Notes under the pieces: generated by a model | Database searches by the model: none | What the model was told of the DNA's origin: nothing | The model's input: only the letters and a program-made list of their open reading frames with translations | Program-made: the position numbers and the translations under genes | Assembly (NCBI GenBank): GCA_964498065.1 | Contig: CAZCFZ010000008.1 | Coordinates: 1-64,000 of the forward strand | Length of the DNA stretch: 64,000 nucleotides | Direction: 5' to 3' | From: FEN-1297 sp964498065 | Lineage (GTDB): Bacteria > Bacteroidota > Ignavibacteria > Ignavibacteriales > Ignavibacteriaceae | In this document: piece by piece, positions 9,284 to 17,414 of the stretch | Layout: the number at the start of each line of letters is the position of its first letter | Numbering within the stretch: position 1 is the first letter of the stretch

Positions 9284-11734
9284 ATGAAATATTTATTACT
9301 GATAATCATACCGTTTCTTTTTATGAAAGCTGTTCCCGCTCAAATAAATAATTTTACGATTGTACCAACCCCGCAAATAATTAAAACCGGTGAGGATATT
9401 TTCAAATTACCCGAAAATGTTAGAATATTTTTAGAAGGTAAAAAAGAAGATTTAAATTTTACCGCTTCGCTGATCGAAAAAGCTCTTTCACAGTCCTTAG
9501 ATATTTCCTCTGCAATTGCAAAAACCGATACGGGTCATGCAGACTTAATTCTTGCTGTTAACGATACTACTAATTTTCCTTCCGCTTCCGATTCGGTGAT
9601 TGATCAGGCTTATAAGTTATCAATTAATAAAAATGAAATTAAGATTGAAGCACGATCAGCTAAAGGTGTTTTTTACGGAGCAATGAGTTTAATCCAGCTT
9701 CTTGATAAACTCGAATCACCGGAATTACCTTGCGTTAAAATTATCGACTGGCCGGATATGAAAATCCGCGGAATTTCCGATGATATAAGCCGGGGGCAGG
9801 TATCAACATTAAAGAACTTTAAAAAAATCATAAGAAACATTGCACGCTATAAAATGAATGTATATATGCCTTATCTTGAGGACATGATTCAATTTCCGCA
9901 GTATCCGGATATTGGTAAAAACAGGGGCTCTTTATCGCCTGAAGAAGTAAAGGAATTGGTTGCTTATGCAAAAAAATATTTTATCGAGGTAATACCGATT
10001 TTCCAAACCCTCGGTCATTTTGAAAATATTCTTACTCAAAAAAGGTTTTTAAAGTATGCGGAATTCCCGGGTTCTGCTTCACTTAATGTTTCAAATAGTT
10101 CTACATACATATTTCTTGAAAGCATGCTAAAAGAAGTATTTAAATTGTTTCCTTCAGAGTATTTCCATATAGCCGCGGATGAAAGTTTTGATGTAGGCCT
10201 CGGTAAAAGTAAATATCTCGTTAAGAAATACGGCATATCAAAAGTATATGCAAATTATTATAAAAAGATATACAGCATTTGTAAAAAATACGGCAAAAAA
10301 GTAATGATGTACGGAGATATAATTTTAACGCACCCCAAAATCCTTAAAATGATCCCCAAAGACATAACTATAGTAGACTGGAATTATAAACCGGCCTTTT
10401 ATTATCCTTCAACTCAAACATTTAAAGATGCCGGCTTTAATTACCTTGTTTCGCCTTCCGTCTGGAATTTTTCAACCGCATTTCCTGCAAACGCTAATGC
10501 ATTCCCGAATATCAAATATTTTATAAAAGCAGGTATTGAAAACAATGCCGAAGGAATGATAAATTCGAATTGGGGAGATTTCGGAGCAGAAACTTTTAAG
10601 GAGTTATTATATTTCGGCTATGCCTGGTCGGCACAGTGTGCCTGGAATTTTAAGGAAAGCAGCCTTTCTCAATTTAGTAAAAACTTTTTTTACGATTTCT
10701 TTGGTATCAACGATCCGAGAATTCCGGACATTTACGAATCTTTGAGTAATCCTTTAAACCAAATGACCTGGGATGAATTCTGGCGTCATCCGCTTTTGGA
10801 ATTTCATGAACCAGCAAGTTGGGAAGAACCTATATCCCCGGTAATTAATATTACATGGATGAACTGGAATTTGCCTAAAGTTTTAGATGATATTGACGCT
10901 CTGGAACCAATGGTAAAAAGGCATAAGGACCAGTTTGATCTTCTGCGCTTTATTACAACGCTCGACTATTGGTATAAATCCAAAACATTAACTGAATTTT
11001 TCCTTCATGATAAAGATTATTTAAAATCCCGGGGAAACGATATTCATGTTGTAAATATGATTAATGATGATATGGCCTCGCTTAAAAATTTAGAAAGAAG
11101 ATATGATTATTTATGGCAGAGATATTATGTTAACGCAAATCTTAATTTGATAAACGATAAATTCGCCAGGCTGGAAGATTACTTTAATGAAATAAAGGAT
11201 TCTCTGAAAGCAGGTGATGATACGCTGTATTCGCCATTAATAAAATCAAAATGGATATACCTGAAAACCGGCAGATATAAGTTCGCCGCCAAAGCGGAAT
11301 TTAAAAAATCTATTAGTTTAAAGGAAATTCCCGATGAGGCTTATCTTCAGCTGATAGGCGATACTTACGCACGGCTTTATATAAACGGCCGATATATTGA
11401 TGAAGTTTATGCCCGTAAAACTTTATCTTTGACTGTTGAGTACAAAAGAGTTAAGCTTCTGGATGTGAAAAGGTATCTTAAAAAGGGAAAGAACATTTTT
11501 CTTGTTAAAGTGGAGAACTTTAATAAAAACGGCGCTGCAGGAGTTAATATTTCTTCGTACTTTAAAATGAAAGATAAGATTTTAAATATCGATACGAATA
11601 ATGACAACAAACCGGGGTCATGGAAAGGAAGTACTAATGGAAGGTACTGGAGAAAGGTAATTTCCCAAGAATATCCTTCACAAATTATTGCACCTAATTT
11701 TGTTACAAAAAGGCCCAGCTGGATAGAAAGATAA
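9284..11734 (+). CDS. Glycoside hydrolase family 20-like secreted enzyme
   Basis: Probably a secreted beta-N-acetylhexosaminidase or related GH20 enzyme that removes terminal hexosamines. There is a signal peptide (1-19, ending V-P-A-Q). Residues about 22-140 look like the GH20b alpha/beta domain (IVPTPQIIKTGEDIFKLP; GVFYGAMSLIQLLD). The catalytic barrel follows, starting at IRGISDDISRGQ. The acid/base pair is in H-I-A-A-D-E-S (D299, E300); the usual family motif is H-x-G-G-D-E, so the two glycines are alanines here. Residues about 490-816 are extra: a helical segment and a jelly-roll-like tail (YARLYINGRYIDEVYAR). The next gene starts 22 bases downstream. Family-level assignment is good; the substrate is unknown. 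Confidence 0.75.
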   Translation: MKYLLLIIIPFLFMKAVPAQINNFTIVPTPQIIKTGEDIFKLPENVRIFLEGKKEDLNFTASLIEKALSQSLDISSAIAKTDTGHADLILAVNDTTNFPSASDSVIDQAYKLSINKNEIKIEARSAKGVFYGAMSLIQLLDKLESPELPCVKIIDWPDMKIRGISDDISRGQVSTLKNFKKIIRNIARYKMNVYMPYLEDMIQFPQYPDIGKNRGSLSPEEVKELVAYAKKYFIEVIPIFQTLGHFENILTQKRFLKYAEFPGSASLNVSNSSTYIFLESMLKEVFKLFPSEYFHIAADESFDVGLGKSKYLVKKYGISKVYANYYKKIYSICKKYGKKVMMYGDIILTHPKILKMIPKDITIVDWNYKPAFYYPSTQTFKDAGFNYLVSPSVWNFSTAFPANANAFPNIKYFIKAGIENNAEGMINSNWGDFGAETFKELLYFGYAWSAQCAWNFKESSLSQFSKNFFYDFFGINDPRIPDIYESLSNPLNQMTWDEFWRHPLLEFHEPASWEEPISPVINITWMNWNLPKVLDDIDALEPMVKRHKDQFDLLRFITTLDYWYKSKTLTEFFLHDKDYLKSRGNDIHVVNMINDDMASLKNLERRYDYLWQRYYVNANLNLINDKFARLEDYFNEIKDSLKAGDDTLYSPLIKSKWIYLKTGRYKFAAKAEFKKSISLKEIPDEAYLQLIGDTYARLYINGRYIDEVYARKTLSLTVEYKRVKLLDVKRYLKKGKNIFLVKVENFNKNGAAGVNISSYFKMKDKILNIDTNNDNKPGSWKGSTNGRYWRKVISQEYPSQIIAPNFVTKRPSWIER

Positions 11735-11756
11735 ACAAATAATATAGAGGCTGTAT

Positions 11757-12284
11757 TTGAAGAAAAGCTATTCTATAATTACCGGCATGATTGCAGGATT
11801 ATTGGCCGTTCTTTTTCTCGATCAATTATTTAAAGGATTGCTGGCGGTTCTTCTTCTAAACGAAAAGGTTAATATTTATTTTACCGGCATTCGTTTGGCT
11901 GTTAATTTTCCAATTAAAGAAGTACATAATTTTTATATATATATCATGCTTATTATTTCCCCTTTCATATTAAGCATACTTCTGGTAGAGGCTACTTTAA
12001 TATGGCATAACAAAATTACAAATAATTTCTTAAGAACATCCATTATTGTTTTTCAATTAATTAATGTAGGATATTTAATTTTTACGGCTGTATTAGGCTT
12101 GTTCTCAATACTTTTTCAAACGACTTTCCAAACGGACTGGTCGATGCTGCTCAGTCACGGTGAGCTTTCATATGATCAAAAATTAATTTTTATGTTTTTT
12201 GTTTTATTTATTCTTCTTGGTTATATAAATATCTTAACGAAGAGAATAAGAAAATCAATTCCAATTATTACAAAAAAATCTTGA
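11757..12284 (+). CDS. Predicted four-helix membrane protein
   Basis: 175 residues with four predicted transmembrane segments (about 8-32, 58-80, 95-117 and 142-162) and a basic C-terminus (KRIRKSIPIITKKS). I do not recognise a family. It begins with TTG at 11757, preceded by AGAGG, and lies 22 bases after the GH20 gene and 12 bases before the SDR gene, so all three are likely one transcript. It could be a helper for the neighbouring enzymes, but nothing in the sequence says how. Confidence 0.6.
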   Translation: MKKSYSIITGMIAGLLAVLFLDQLFKGLLAVLLLNEKVNIYFTGIRLAVNFPIKEVHNFYIYIMLIISPFILSILLVEATLIWHNKITNNFLRTSIIVFQLINVGYLIFTAVLGLFSILFQTTFQTDWSMLLSHGELSYDQKLIFMFFVLFILLGYINILTKRIRKSIPIITKKS

Positions 12285-12296
12285 GGTAAATATATT

Positions 12297-13070
12297 ATGG
12301 GTTTATTGTCCGATAAAATTGTTTTTATTACAGGCGCATCATCCGGGATAGGAAAATCCTGCGCTTTGGAATTTGCTAAAGAAGGAGCTTCATTAATTTT
12401 AGCTGCAAGACGCTCAAATAGATTAATTGAATTGGAAGAATTTTTAAAAAACAAATTCGGAGTTAAAACATACAGTTTTGAACTGGATGTTCGCAATAAG
12501 GAAAAGGTAGAGGATTCTATTACATCGTTCCCGGATGAATTTAAAAACGTAGATATACTTATAAACAATGCTGGGCTTGCACGCGGTTTCAACAAGTTAT
12601 ACGAAGGTGAAATAGAACATTGGGAAGAAATGATCGATACTAATGTAAAAGGCCTGTTGTATGTTACTAGGTTCATCTTACCGAAAATGGTTGAAAGAAA
12701 AAGCGGACATATAATTAACGTAGGCTCTACCGCGGGACATGAAGCCTATGCAAACGGCAATGTTTACTGCGCCACAAAATTTGCAGTTAAAGCATTAACG
12801 AAATCAATTAGACTGGATGTTTTTGATAAAAATATAAAAGTCAGCGAAGTTGACCCGGGCATGGTGCTAACCGAGTTTAGCGACGTGAGGTTTTCCGGGG
12901 ATAAAGATAGGGCAAAGAAAGTTTATGAAGGCTTAACACCGCTTTCTCCCGAGGACATTGCAAGTGCAATCCTATTTTGTGCAACCAGGCCTGCGCATGT
13001 TAATATTAACGAAATAATTCTAACGCCGACGGCTCAGGCTTCTGCAACACAAGTTTACAGGGTAAAATAA
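12297..13070 (+). CDS. SDR family NAD(P)-dependent oxidoreductase (YdfG-like)
   Basis: A classical short-chain dehydrogenase/reductase of 257 residues. The N-terminal cofactor-binding motif is TGASSGIG (residues 11-18), followed by the structural NNAG motif (about 90-93) and the catalytic Ser and Y-x-x-x-K (VGSTAG; YCATK). The pattern EVDPGMVLTEFSDVRF after the active site resembles YdfG/serine-3-dehydrogenase-type members that act on 3-hydroxy acids. ARRSNRL after the second strand suggests an NADP preference. It is the last gene of a three-gene plus-strand run and is followed by a strong hairpin terminator. Family confidence is high; the substrate is inferred only. Confidence 0.85.
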   Translation: MGLLSDKIVFITGASSGIGKSCALEFAKEGASLILAARRSNRLIELEEFLKNKFGVKTYSFELDVRNKEKVEDSITSFPDEFKNVDILINNAGLARGFNKLYEGEIEHWEEMIDTNVKGLLYVTRFILPKMVERKSGHIINVGSTAGHEAYANGNVYCATKFAVKALTKSIRLDVFDKNIKVSEVDPGMVLTEFSDVRFSGDKDRAKKVYEGLTPLSPEDIASAILFCATRPAHVNINEIILTPTAQASATQVYRVK

Positions 13071-13075
13071 AAACA

Positions 13076-13111
13076 GCCGGTTGAATAATAATGGTTTCAA
13101 CCGGCATTTTT
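13076..13111. terminator. Bidirectional intrinsic terminator
   Basis: GCCGGTTGAA (13076-13085) pairs perfectly with TTCAACCGGC (13096-13105) and is followed by ATTTTTAA. On the other strand the stem is followed by TGTTTTTATTTTA. It sits between the convergent SDR and sua5 genes and can serve both. Confidence 0.8.
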
Positions 13112-13120
13112 AATAAAGAA

Positions 13121-13732
13121 CTAAACAAAAAGGCTTACATCGCCCGCACCTTCTCTTATAACCTCCGGCTCCTCCATACTTAAGTCAATTACGCTTGAAG
13201 GGCTCCCGGCAAGATTACCCGAAGAAAGCATTAAATCAACCTGTGAATTAAATATGTTTTTTATATCAAAGGGATCGATTACAACCTCGCCTTTTCTGTT
13301 TGTAACACTGGTGCTTATTATCGGATTACCCAGCTCTTCAACCAATTTTAAAGTGACGGAATGATTGGGAACCCTAATTCCGACAGTTTTTCTATTGCTC
13401 CATAATTTTTTAGGAACCAGCTTTGCTGCAGGTAAAATAAAAGTATAAGGACCCGGCAGCAAATGCTTCATTGTTTTATATGCATAATCCGAGACTTTGG
13501 CATAATTTGATATATCTTTTAAATTCGCACAAACAAAACTAAAAAGTTTCGTACTGCCGTCATTTTTTATTGAAAAAATTCTCTCAAGTGCATCTCGATT
13601 AAAAATATCGCAACCTATTCCATAAACGGTATCCGTAGGATAAATAATTACCCCTCCCTTGCGCAGAACTTCAACAGCTTTATTGATATAACGTAATTGA
13701 GGATTTTCAGGATGAAGCTCGTAATACTCCAT
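13121..13732 (-). CDS. tsaC: L-threonylcarbamoyladenylate synthase
   Basis: A Sua5/YciO/YrdC-domain enzyme that makes threonylcarbamoyl-AMP from threonine, bicarbonate and ATP, the first step in the t6A37 modification of ANN-decoding tRNAs. Visible hallmarks are VLRKGGVIIYPTDTVYGIG (residues 23-41), SFVCANL, and LLPGPYTFIL, with SVTNRKGEVVIDP and S-G-x-x-x-G-x-x-S-S-V-I-D near the end. At 203 residues it is the YrdC-only form without the C-terminal Sua5 domain. The YciO subgroup is possible because these motifs are shared. It is a monocistronic gene, with no neighbours in the same pathway. Confidence 0.8.
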   Translation of the reverse strand: MEYYELHPENPQLRYINKAVEVLRKGGVIIYPTDTVYGIGCDIFNRDALERIFSIKNDGSTKLFSFVCANLKDISNYAKVSDYAYKTMKHLLPGPYTFILPAAKLVPKKLWSNRKTVGIRVPNHSVTLKLVEELGNPIISTSVTNRKGEVVIDPFDIKNIFNSQVDLMLSSGNLAGSPSSVIDLSMEEPEVIREGAGDVSLFV

Positions 13733-14014
13733 TTTTAACTCCTTTCAATTGAGGATATTTTAACTATTTTATATGAAATGATAACTTTGGTAAGTTCCTG
13801 CTTAGAATGTTTATTTTTATAAGAAAATTCATTGATTTAATAGCAATATAAAAAGCTTTAATTAATAGTCAATAACCTAAGAGCGGGTAATTTCGTTAGT
13901 CACGTTATTTTTTTAATAAATGAAAATTAATTTAATTTGAGGCTATTTTTTCTTAAAAATTTTATTATATTTATTGTTCAAATTTAAAAATAAGGGCGTT
14001 TTAAGGAGTTTTAA

Positions 14015-14254
14015 ATGTCAAGAAGATGTCAGGTAACCGGTGTAGGTCCAATAACTGGAAATCACGTTTCTCATGCTCATAATAGAAGAAAAAGAAGATT
14101 TTTACCCAATCTTCAGAAAAAGAGAGTTTGGGTACAGGAATTGAATAGGTTTGTGACTTTAAAGCTTTCTACCAAAGCTATTAAAAATATTTCAAAAAGC
14201 GGGACTTCCGATATCGCAAAACTAATAAAAGACAAGCAAATAAAAGTTAGATAA
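14015..14254 (+). CDS. rpmB: 50S ribosomal protein L28
   Basis: A 79-residue basic protein of the large ribosomal subunit. It starts MSRRCQVTG with the L28 signature GNHVSHAHNRRKRRFLPNL (residues 21-39) and ends in the usual short lysine-rich tail. GGAG lies 8 bases upstream of the ATG. No rpmG (L33) gene follows, unlike many genomes; the gene is immediately terminated by the hairpin at 14279-14311. Confidence 0.95.
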   Translation: MSRRCQVTGVGPITGNHVSHAHNRRKRRFLPNLQKKRVWVQELNRFVTLKLSTKAIKNISKSGTSDIAKLIKDKQIKVR

Positions 14255-14278
14255 TACGGGTATTTAATTAAAAGTTAT

Positions 14279-14311
14279 AAAAAAAGGAAAGCATAAAAGC
14301 TTTCCTTTTTT
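14279..14311. terminator. Bidirectional intrinsic terminator
   Basis: GGAAAGC and GCTTTCC flank a six-base loop, with an A-run before and a T-run after (AAAAAAA...TTTTTTT). It separates the convergent rpmB and rplI genes. Confidence 0.85.
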
Positions 14312-14330
14312 AATTTAAATATGTTAGTGC

Positions 14331-14774
14331 TTATTGTCTAACCACCCAAACTTTTACATTAGTTGTTACATTTGGATGAAGCTTTATAGCTATACCGTAA
14401 ATTCCTAAGGATTTAATCGGCTCTTCGATTTCAATCTTTCTTTTATCGATCTCATAACCCTTTTCCTTTAATGCATCGGCTATCATCTGGGTAGTTACGG
14501 AACCAAAGATTTTATCTTCTTCTCCGACTTGAACGGAAATAGTTACGGAAACTTTCTCAAGTTCCAAAGAAAGTTTTTCTGCTGCTTCTATTTCCTGCTT
14601 TTTCTTTTTTTCAACAGATTTCTTTTCTTCTTCCAGAGCACGGATATTACCTTCTAAGGCAGCATATGCGATTTTTCTGGGAATTAAAAAATTTCTTGCA
14701 TATCCTTCTTTTACATCAATTAATTGCCCTATCTGCCCCAGAGACTCATAATTTTGTCTTAGTATTACTTTCAT
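14331..14774 (-). CDS. rplI: 50S ribosomal protein L9
   Basis: L9 binds 23S rRNA domain V. The N-terminal domain carries the family signature MKVILRQNYESLGQIGQLIDVKEGYARNFLIPRKIA in the first 35 residues. A lysine/glutamate-rich connecting helix follows (about 41-75), then a C-terminal domain containing DKIFGSVTTQMIADALK. The length of 147 residues is standard. It is the last gene of the rpsF-ssb-rpsR-rplI operon, 18 bases after rpsR, with GAGGAGA as ribosome-binding site. Confidence 0.95.
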   Translation of the reverse strand: MKVILRQNYESLGQIGQLIDVKEGYARNFLIPRKIAYAALEGNIRALEEEKKSVEKKKKQEIEAAEKLSLELEKVSVTISVQVGEEDKIFGSVTTQMIADALKEKGYEIDKRKIEIEEPIKSLGIYGIAIKLHPNVTTNVKVWVVRQ

Positions 14775-14792
14775 TTTATCTCCTCTAATATG

Positions 14793-15023
14793 CTATCGAA
14801 CGGTATCCGAGACATAAGGCAGTAAAGCCATATGTCTTGCACGTTGAATAGCAATTGATAATTGTCTTTGATATTTGGATTTTGTTCCGGTAATCCTTTT
14901 CGGTATAATTTTACCCTGTTCGGTTGTATATTTTTGTAAAAGCTTAACATCTTTATAGTCAATATATTTTACTTTATTTTGAGTAAACCGACAGATTTTT
15001 TTTGTTTTAATTTCTTTTCTCAT
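14793..15023 (-). CDS. rpsR: 30S ribosomal protein S18
   Basis: S18 sits on the small-subunit platform with S6. The sequence has the conserved core YKDVKLLQKYTTEQGKIIP and RITGTKSKYQRQLSIAI, followed by RARHMALLPY. I chose the ATG at 15023 (MRKEIKTKKICRF, 76 residues). A longer reading from TTG at 15035 exists but adds only four residues, lies 2 bases from the ssb stop, and has a worse initiation codon. GGTGA precedes the chosen ATG. Confidence 0.93.
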   Translation of the reverse strand: MRKEIKTKKICRFTQNKVKYIDYKDVKLLQKYTTEQGKIIPKRITGTKSKYQRQLSIAIQRARHMALLPYVSDTVR

Positions 15024-15036
15024 TTTATTCACCAAA

Positions 15037-15525
15037 TTACTTTATTAAATCAGATTCTTCATTAGTTAAAAATTTATCAAATGAATCTTCAGTATAATCT
15101 ACGCTTTCATCTTCGGAAATAAGATCTTCCATTTCTTCATTTTGTTCTTCCGTTCCATTATTCCCGCCGTTCAATTTACCTTTTCTATTTAGAAATTGTA
15201 TTCTTCTGGCTTTGATTTCAACGATACTTCTATTATGACCTTCCTCAGATTTCCAGCTTCTACTTTGCAGCTCGCCATCTACAAGAATAGCGGATCCTTT
15301 TCTAAGTCTAGCATGACAACTATCTGCCAACTTGTTCCAAGCAACAATGCCAACGTAGCAAACATCTTCCTGCCATTGATTAGATCCATCTTTAAATTTT
15401 CTATTAGATGCGATGGAAAAGTTTACAACAGGAGTGTTATTGGTAGTTTGTCTGTAAACAGGATCTTTAGTCAAATTACCGGATACAATAACATAGTTCA
15501 CTTCGGGCATCTTCAAATCGGCCAT
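15037..15525 (-). CDS. ssb: Single-stranded DNA-binding protein
   Basis: An OB-fold SSB of 162 residues that coats single-stranded DNA in replication and repair. The fold is clear: VNYVIVSGNLTKDPVYR, VVNFSIASNRKF, CYVGIVAWNKLAD, LRKGSAILVDGELQSRSW. An acidic, low-complexity tail follows from about residue 118. Unusually, the tail ends FDKFLTNEESDLIK rather than the common D-D-D-I-P-F tip that recruits partner proteins. Its position between rpsF and rpsR is the ancestral bacterial arrangement. Another SSB with a canonical tip may exist elsewhere in the genome. Confidence 0.92.
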   Translation of the reverse strand: MADLKMPEVNYVIVSGNLTKDPVYRQTTNNTPVVNFSIASNRKFKDGSNQWQEDVCYVGIVAWNKLADSCHARLRKGSAILVDGELQSRSWKSEEGHNRSIVEIKARRIQFLNRKGKLNGGNNGTEEQNEEMEDLISEDESVDYTEDSFDKFLTNEESDLIK

Positions 15526-15562
15526 GATTTTTCCTCCATACTTAATCGTAAGTTGTTAATTA

Positions 15563-15988
15563 TTATTCACTCTCATCTTTTTCTTCATCTTCAGTTTCAG
15601 TTTCTTCTACTATTACTTCATTCGAATTAAAAGAAGAAATATCCGCTTCATCATTTGTAGGACTAATTTTGTTTTTTTCCAAATACTCTATAGCATCATT
15701 ATCTAATTTAATGGTTAGATACCTTAAGATATGTTCATCAAGGGAGTAGGTTCTTTCGAGTTTGGCAATAATATTTGAGGGAGCGTTAAATCTAAAGATG
15801 GCATAATAACCGATTTTACTTTTCTTTACCATGTAGGCCAGTCTTTTCCTTCCCCAATCTTCAATTTCCCTAATTTCCCCGCCATTATTTGTTATGGTGT
15901 CTTTTATATGAGAAATTATCGATCCAATTTGTTCATCATCTAAAGCAGCATTAATCATTACTGCGCTTTCATAGACGTTCGTATTCAT
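15563..15988 (-). CDS. rpsF: 30S ribosomal protein S6
   Basis: First gene of the rpsF-ssb-rpsR-rplI operon. S6 pairs with S18 on the 30S platform. The core matches the family: YESAVMINAALDDEQIGSII near the N-terminus, IREIEDWGRKRLAYMVKKSKIGYYAIFRF in the middle, and a glutamate-rich acidic tail (about 118-141, ending DEEKDESE). The length of 141 residues includes that tail. The mRNA leader has a strong GGAGGTG 12 bases before the ATG and a short hairpin upstream. Confidence 0.93.
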   Translation of the reverse strand: MNTNVYESAVMINAALDDEQIGSIISHIKDTITNNGGEIREIEDWGRKRLAYMVKKSKIGYYAIFRFNAPSNIIAKLERTYSLDEHILRYLTIKLDNDAIEYLEKNKISPTNDEADISSFNSNEVIVEETETEDEEKDESE

Positions 15989-16020
15989 AATGTCAATTCA
16001 CCTCCTTTGGTCATTTGGCC

Positions 16021-16036
16021 CTCATCCTTCCATGAG
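16021..16036 (-). promoter_or_regulatory. Possible rpsF leader hairpin
   Basis: On the minus strand CTCAT-GGAAGG-ATGAG forms a small stem-loop 33 bases upstream of the rpsF start, between an AT-rich promoter-like stretch and the Shine-Dalgarno. S6:S18 autoregulatory leaders are known at this position in many bacteria, but I cannot match the conserved S6:S18-binding core here. Confidence 0.3.
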
Positions 16037-16159
16037 AGCAGGGGTTGATAAATATTTTTATTAAAAACAGCACTAAATTTATTTAAATAAGTACGTAATT
16101 ACAAGTATTTTTAACGTGAATTTCTAGGATTTACGGAAATTTCCAATTCCAATACATTC

Positions 16160-16747
16160 CTATAAATTCTCATTTTTCATGTTTGATAATTTGCTATTCG
16201 CATCTAATAACTGCTTTATCCCGCCTTTAATAAACTCTTCGCTAAGGAAAGCGGCAGTTTTAATAATTTCATCCAATTTAGGTTTTTCTTCGGAATTAAA
16301 GTCGGATAGTACAAAATCAGCCATTTCTCCCTGTCTAAAATTGTTCCCTATTCCTATTCTGATTCGAGGAAATTGATCTGAAATCAAATGGTAAATAATA
16401 GAGTTTAAACCGTTATGTCCGCCGTCGCCTCCCGAAATTTTAGTCTTAATTACGGAAATATCAAGATTAATATCGTCATGAACAACCAGCAATTCCGTAA
16501 CATCAACATTGTAATGGTTTACGGCAGCAAGTGCTGCAATTCCGCTATTGTTTACATAGGTTGAAGGTTTAATGAGTGAGTATTCGGAGTTGTTTAATTT
16601 CCCTTCACAATAGAAATAATCATTTTTTGAAGGGATCATTTTAAGACTATACTTTTCCGCAAGATAATCTAACAGCATAAATCCTACATTATGCCTGTTA
16701 AACTTATACCGGTTTCCGGGATTTCCAATCCCAAGTATAACTCGCAC
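16160..16747 (-). CDS. pth: Peptidyl-tRNA hydrolase
   Basis: It cleaves peptidyl-tRNA that has dropped off ribosomes, releasing free tRNA. Signature segments are GIGNPGNRYKFNRHNVGFM (residues 6-24, with the catalytic His in R-H-N-V-G), KPSTYVNNSG (60-69), VVHDDINLD and GGDGGHNGLNSI (about 88-118, containing the catalytic Asp and substrate-binding residues), and F-P-R-I-R-I-G-I-G. The length of 195 residues is normal. It lies 11 bases after the L25 gene, a very common pairing. Confidence 0.95.
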   Translation of the reverse strand: MRVILGIGNPGNRYKFNRHNVGFMLLDYLAEKYSLKMIPSKNDYFYCEGKLNNSEYSLIKPSTYVNNSGIAALAAVNHYNVDVTELLVVHDDINLDISVIKTKISGGDGGHNGLNSIIYHLISDQFPRIRIGIGNNFRQGEMADFVLSDFNSEEKPKLDEIIKTAAFLSEEFIKGGIKQLLDANSKLSNMKNENL

Positions 16748-16758
16748 TTTTAATAAAT

Positions 16759-17394
16759 TTACTCTTCTTCTTCAGTCTTTTCTTTGCCGATAACTTCAGG
16801 TTCGGCAGAAGCTTCTTCAACTTCTTCAGCTGTTTCTTCTTTTTCAGCTTTCGGATGAGTTACCGATACAATAACAGTACCTTCAGGATTTAAAATTGTA
16901 ATGTTATCCATTTTTACGTCTTTAACATGAATCGCATCCCCAATTTTTAGATCCTGTATATCCAGATCAATATGTTGCGGAATATCTGCAGGAAGACATT
17001 CTATATCAAGCTTATGCAGGAAAGTCTGCAAAACTCCGCCTTCTTTAATACCTACCGGACTTCCATGAAACTTAACCGGGACTTCAAACTCGAATGTTTC
17101 GCCGGAAGTGAGGCCTAATAAATCAAAATGAACAACTTTGTCGGTAAGAGGATCGAATTGAACATCTTTAATTACACAATCAATATCATTATGCCCTTCA
17201 ATTTGCAGTGAAATTAAATGTGTTTCGGTTGTATAAATAAGAGGATTAATTGTTTTATCCAATACATCGATTGAAACCGGTTTTTCATGTTTAGAGTAAT
17301 ATACTCCCGGAATTCTGCCGCTTTTACGCAGATTATTTCTAAAAGATTTGTTATTTGTCTCTCTAATATTTGCTTTTAATATTACTTTTTCCAT
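16759..17394 (-). CDS. rplY: 50S ribosomal protein L25 (general stress protein Ctc form)
   Basis: The long, two-domain TL5/Ctc type of L25, which binds 5S rRNA. The N-terminal RNA-binding domain spans about 1-92 (SGRIPGVYYSKHEKPVSIDV). The C-terminal beta domain spans about 95-185 (PVKFHGSPVGIKEGGVLQ; IECLPADIPQHIDLDI). A glutamate/alanine-rich tail ends the protein (EEVEEASAEPEV). It lies between prs and pth, 20 and 11 bases apart, forming a prs-ctc-pth run seen in many phyla. Confidence 0.92.
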   Translation of the reverse strand: MEKVILKANIRETNNKSFRNNLRKSGRIPGVYYSKHEKPVSIDVLDKTINPLIYTTETHLISLQIEGHNDIDCVIKDVQFDPLTDKVVHFDLLGLTSGETFEFEVPVKFHGSPVGIKEGGVLQTFLHKLDIECLPADIPQHIDLDIQDLKIGDAIHVKDVKMDNITILNPEGTVIVSVTHPKAEKEETAEEVEEASAEPEVIGKEKTEEEE

Positions 17395-17414
17395 TTTTTC
17401 TCCAAGTTCTAATT

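Noticed and set aside
16021..16036. A confirmed S6:S18 ribosomal leader
   Set aside because: There is a hairpin, but I cannot match the conserved binding core; kept only as a low-confidence site.
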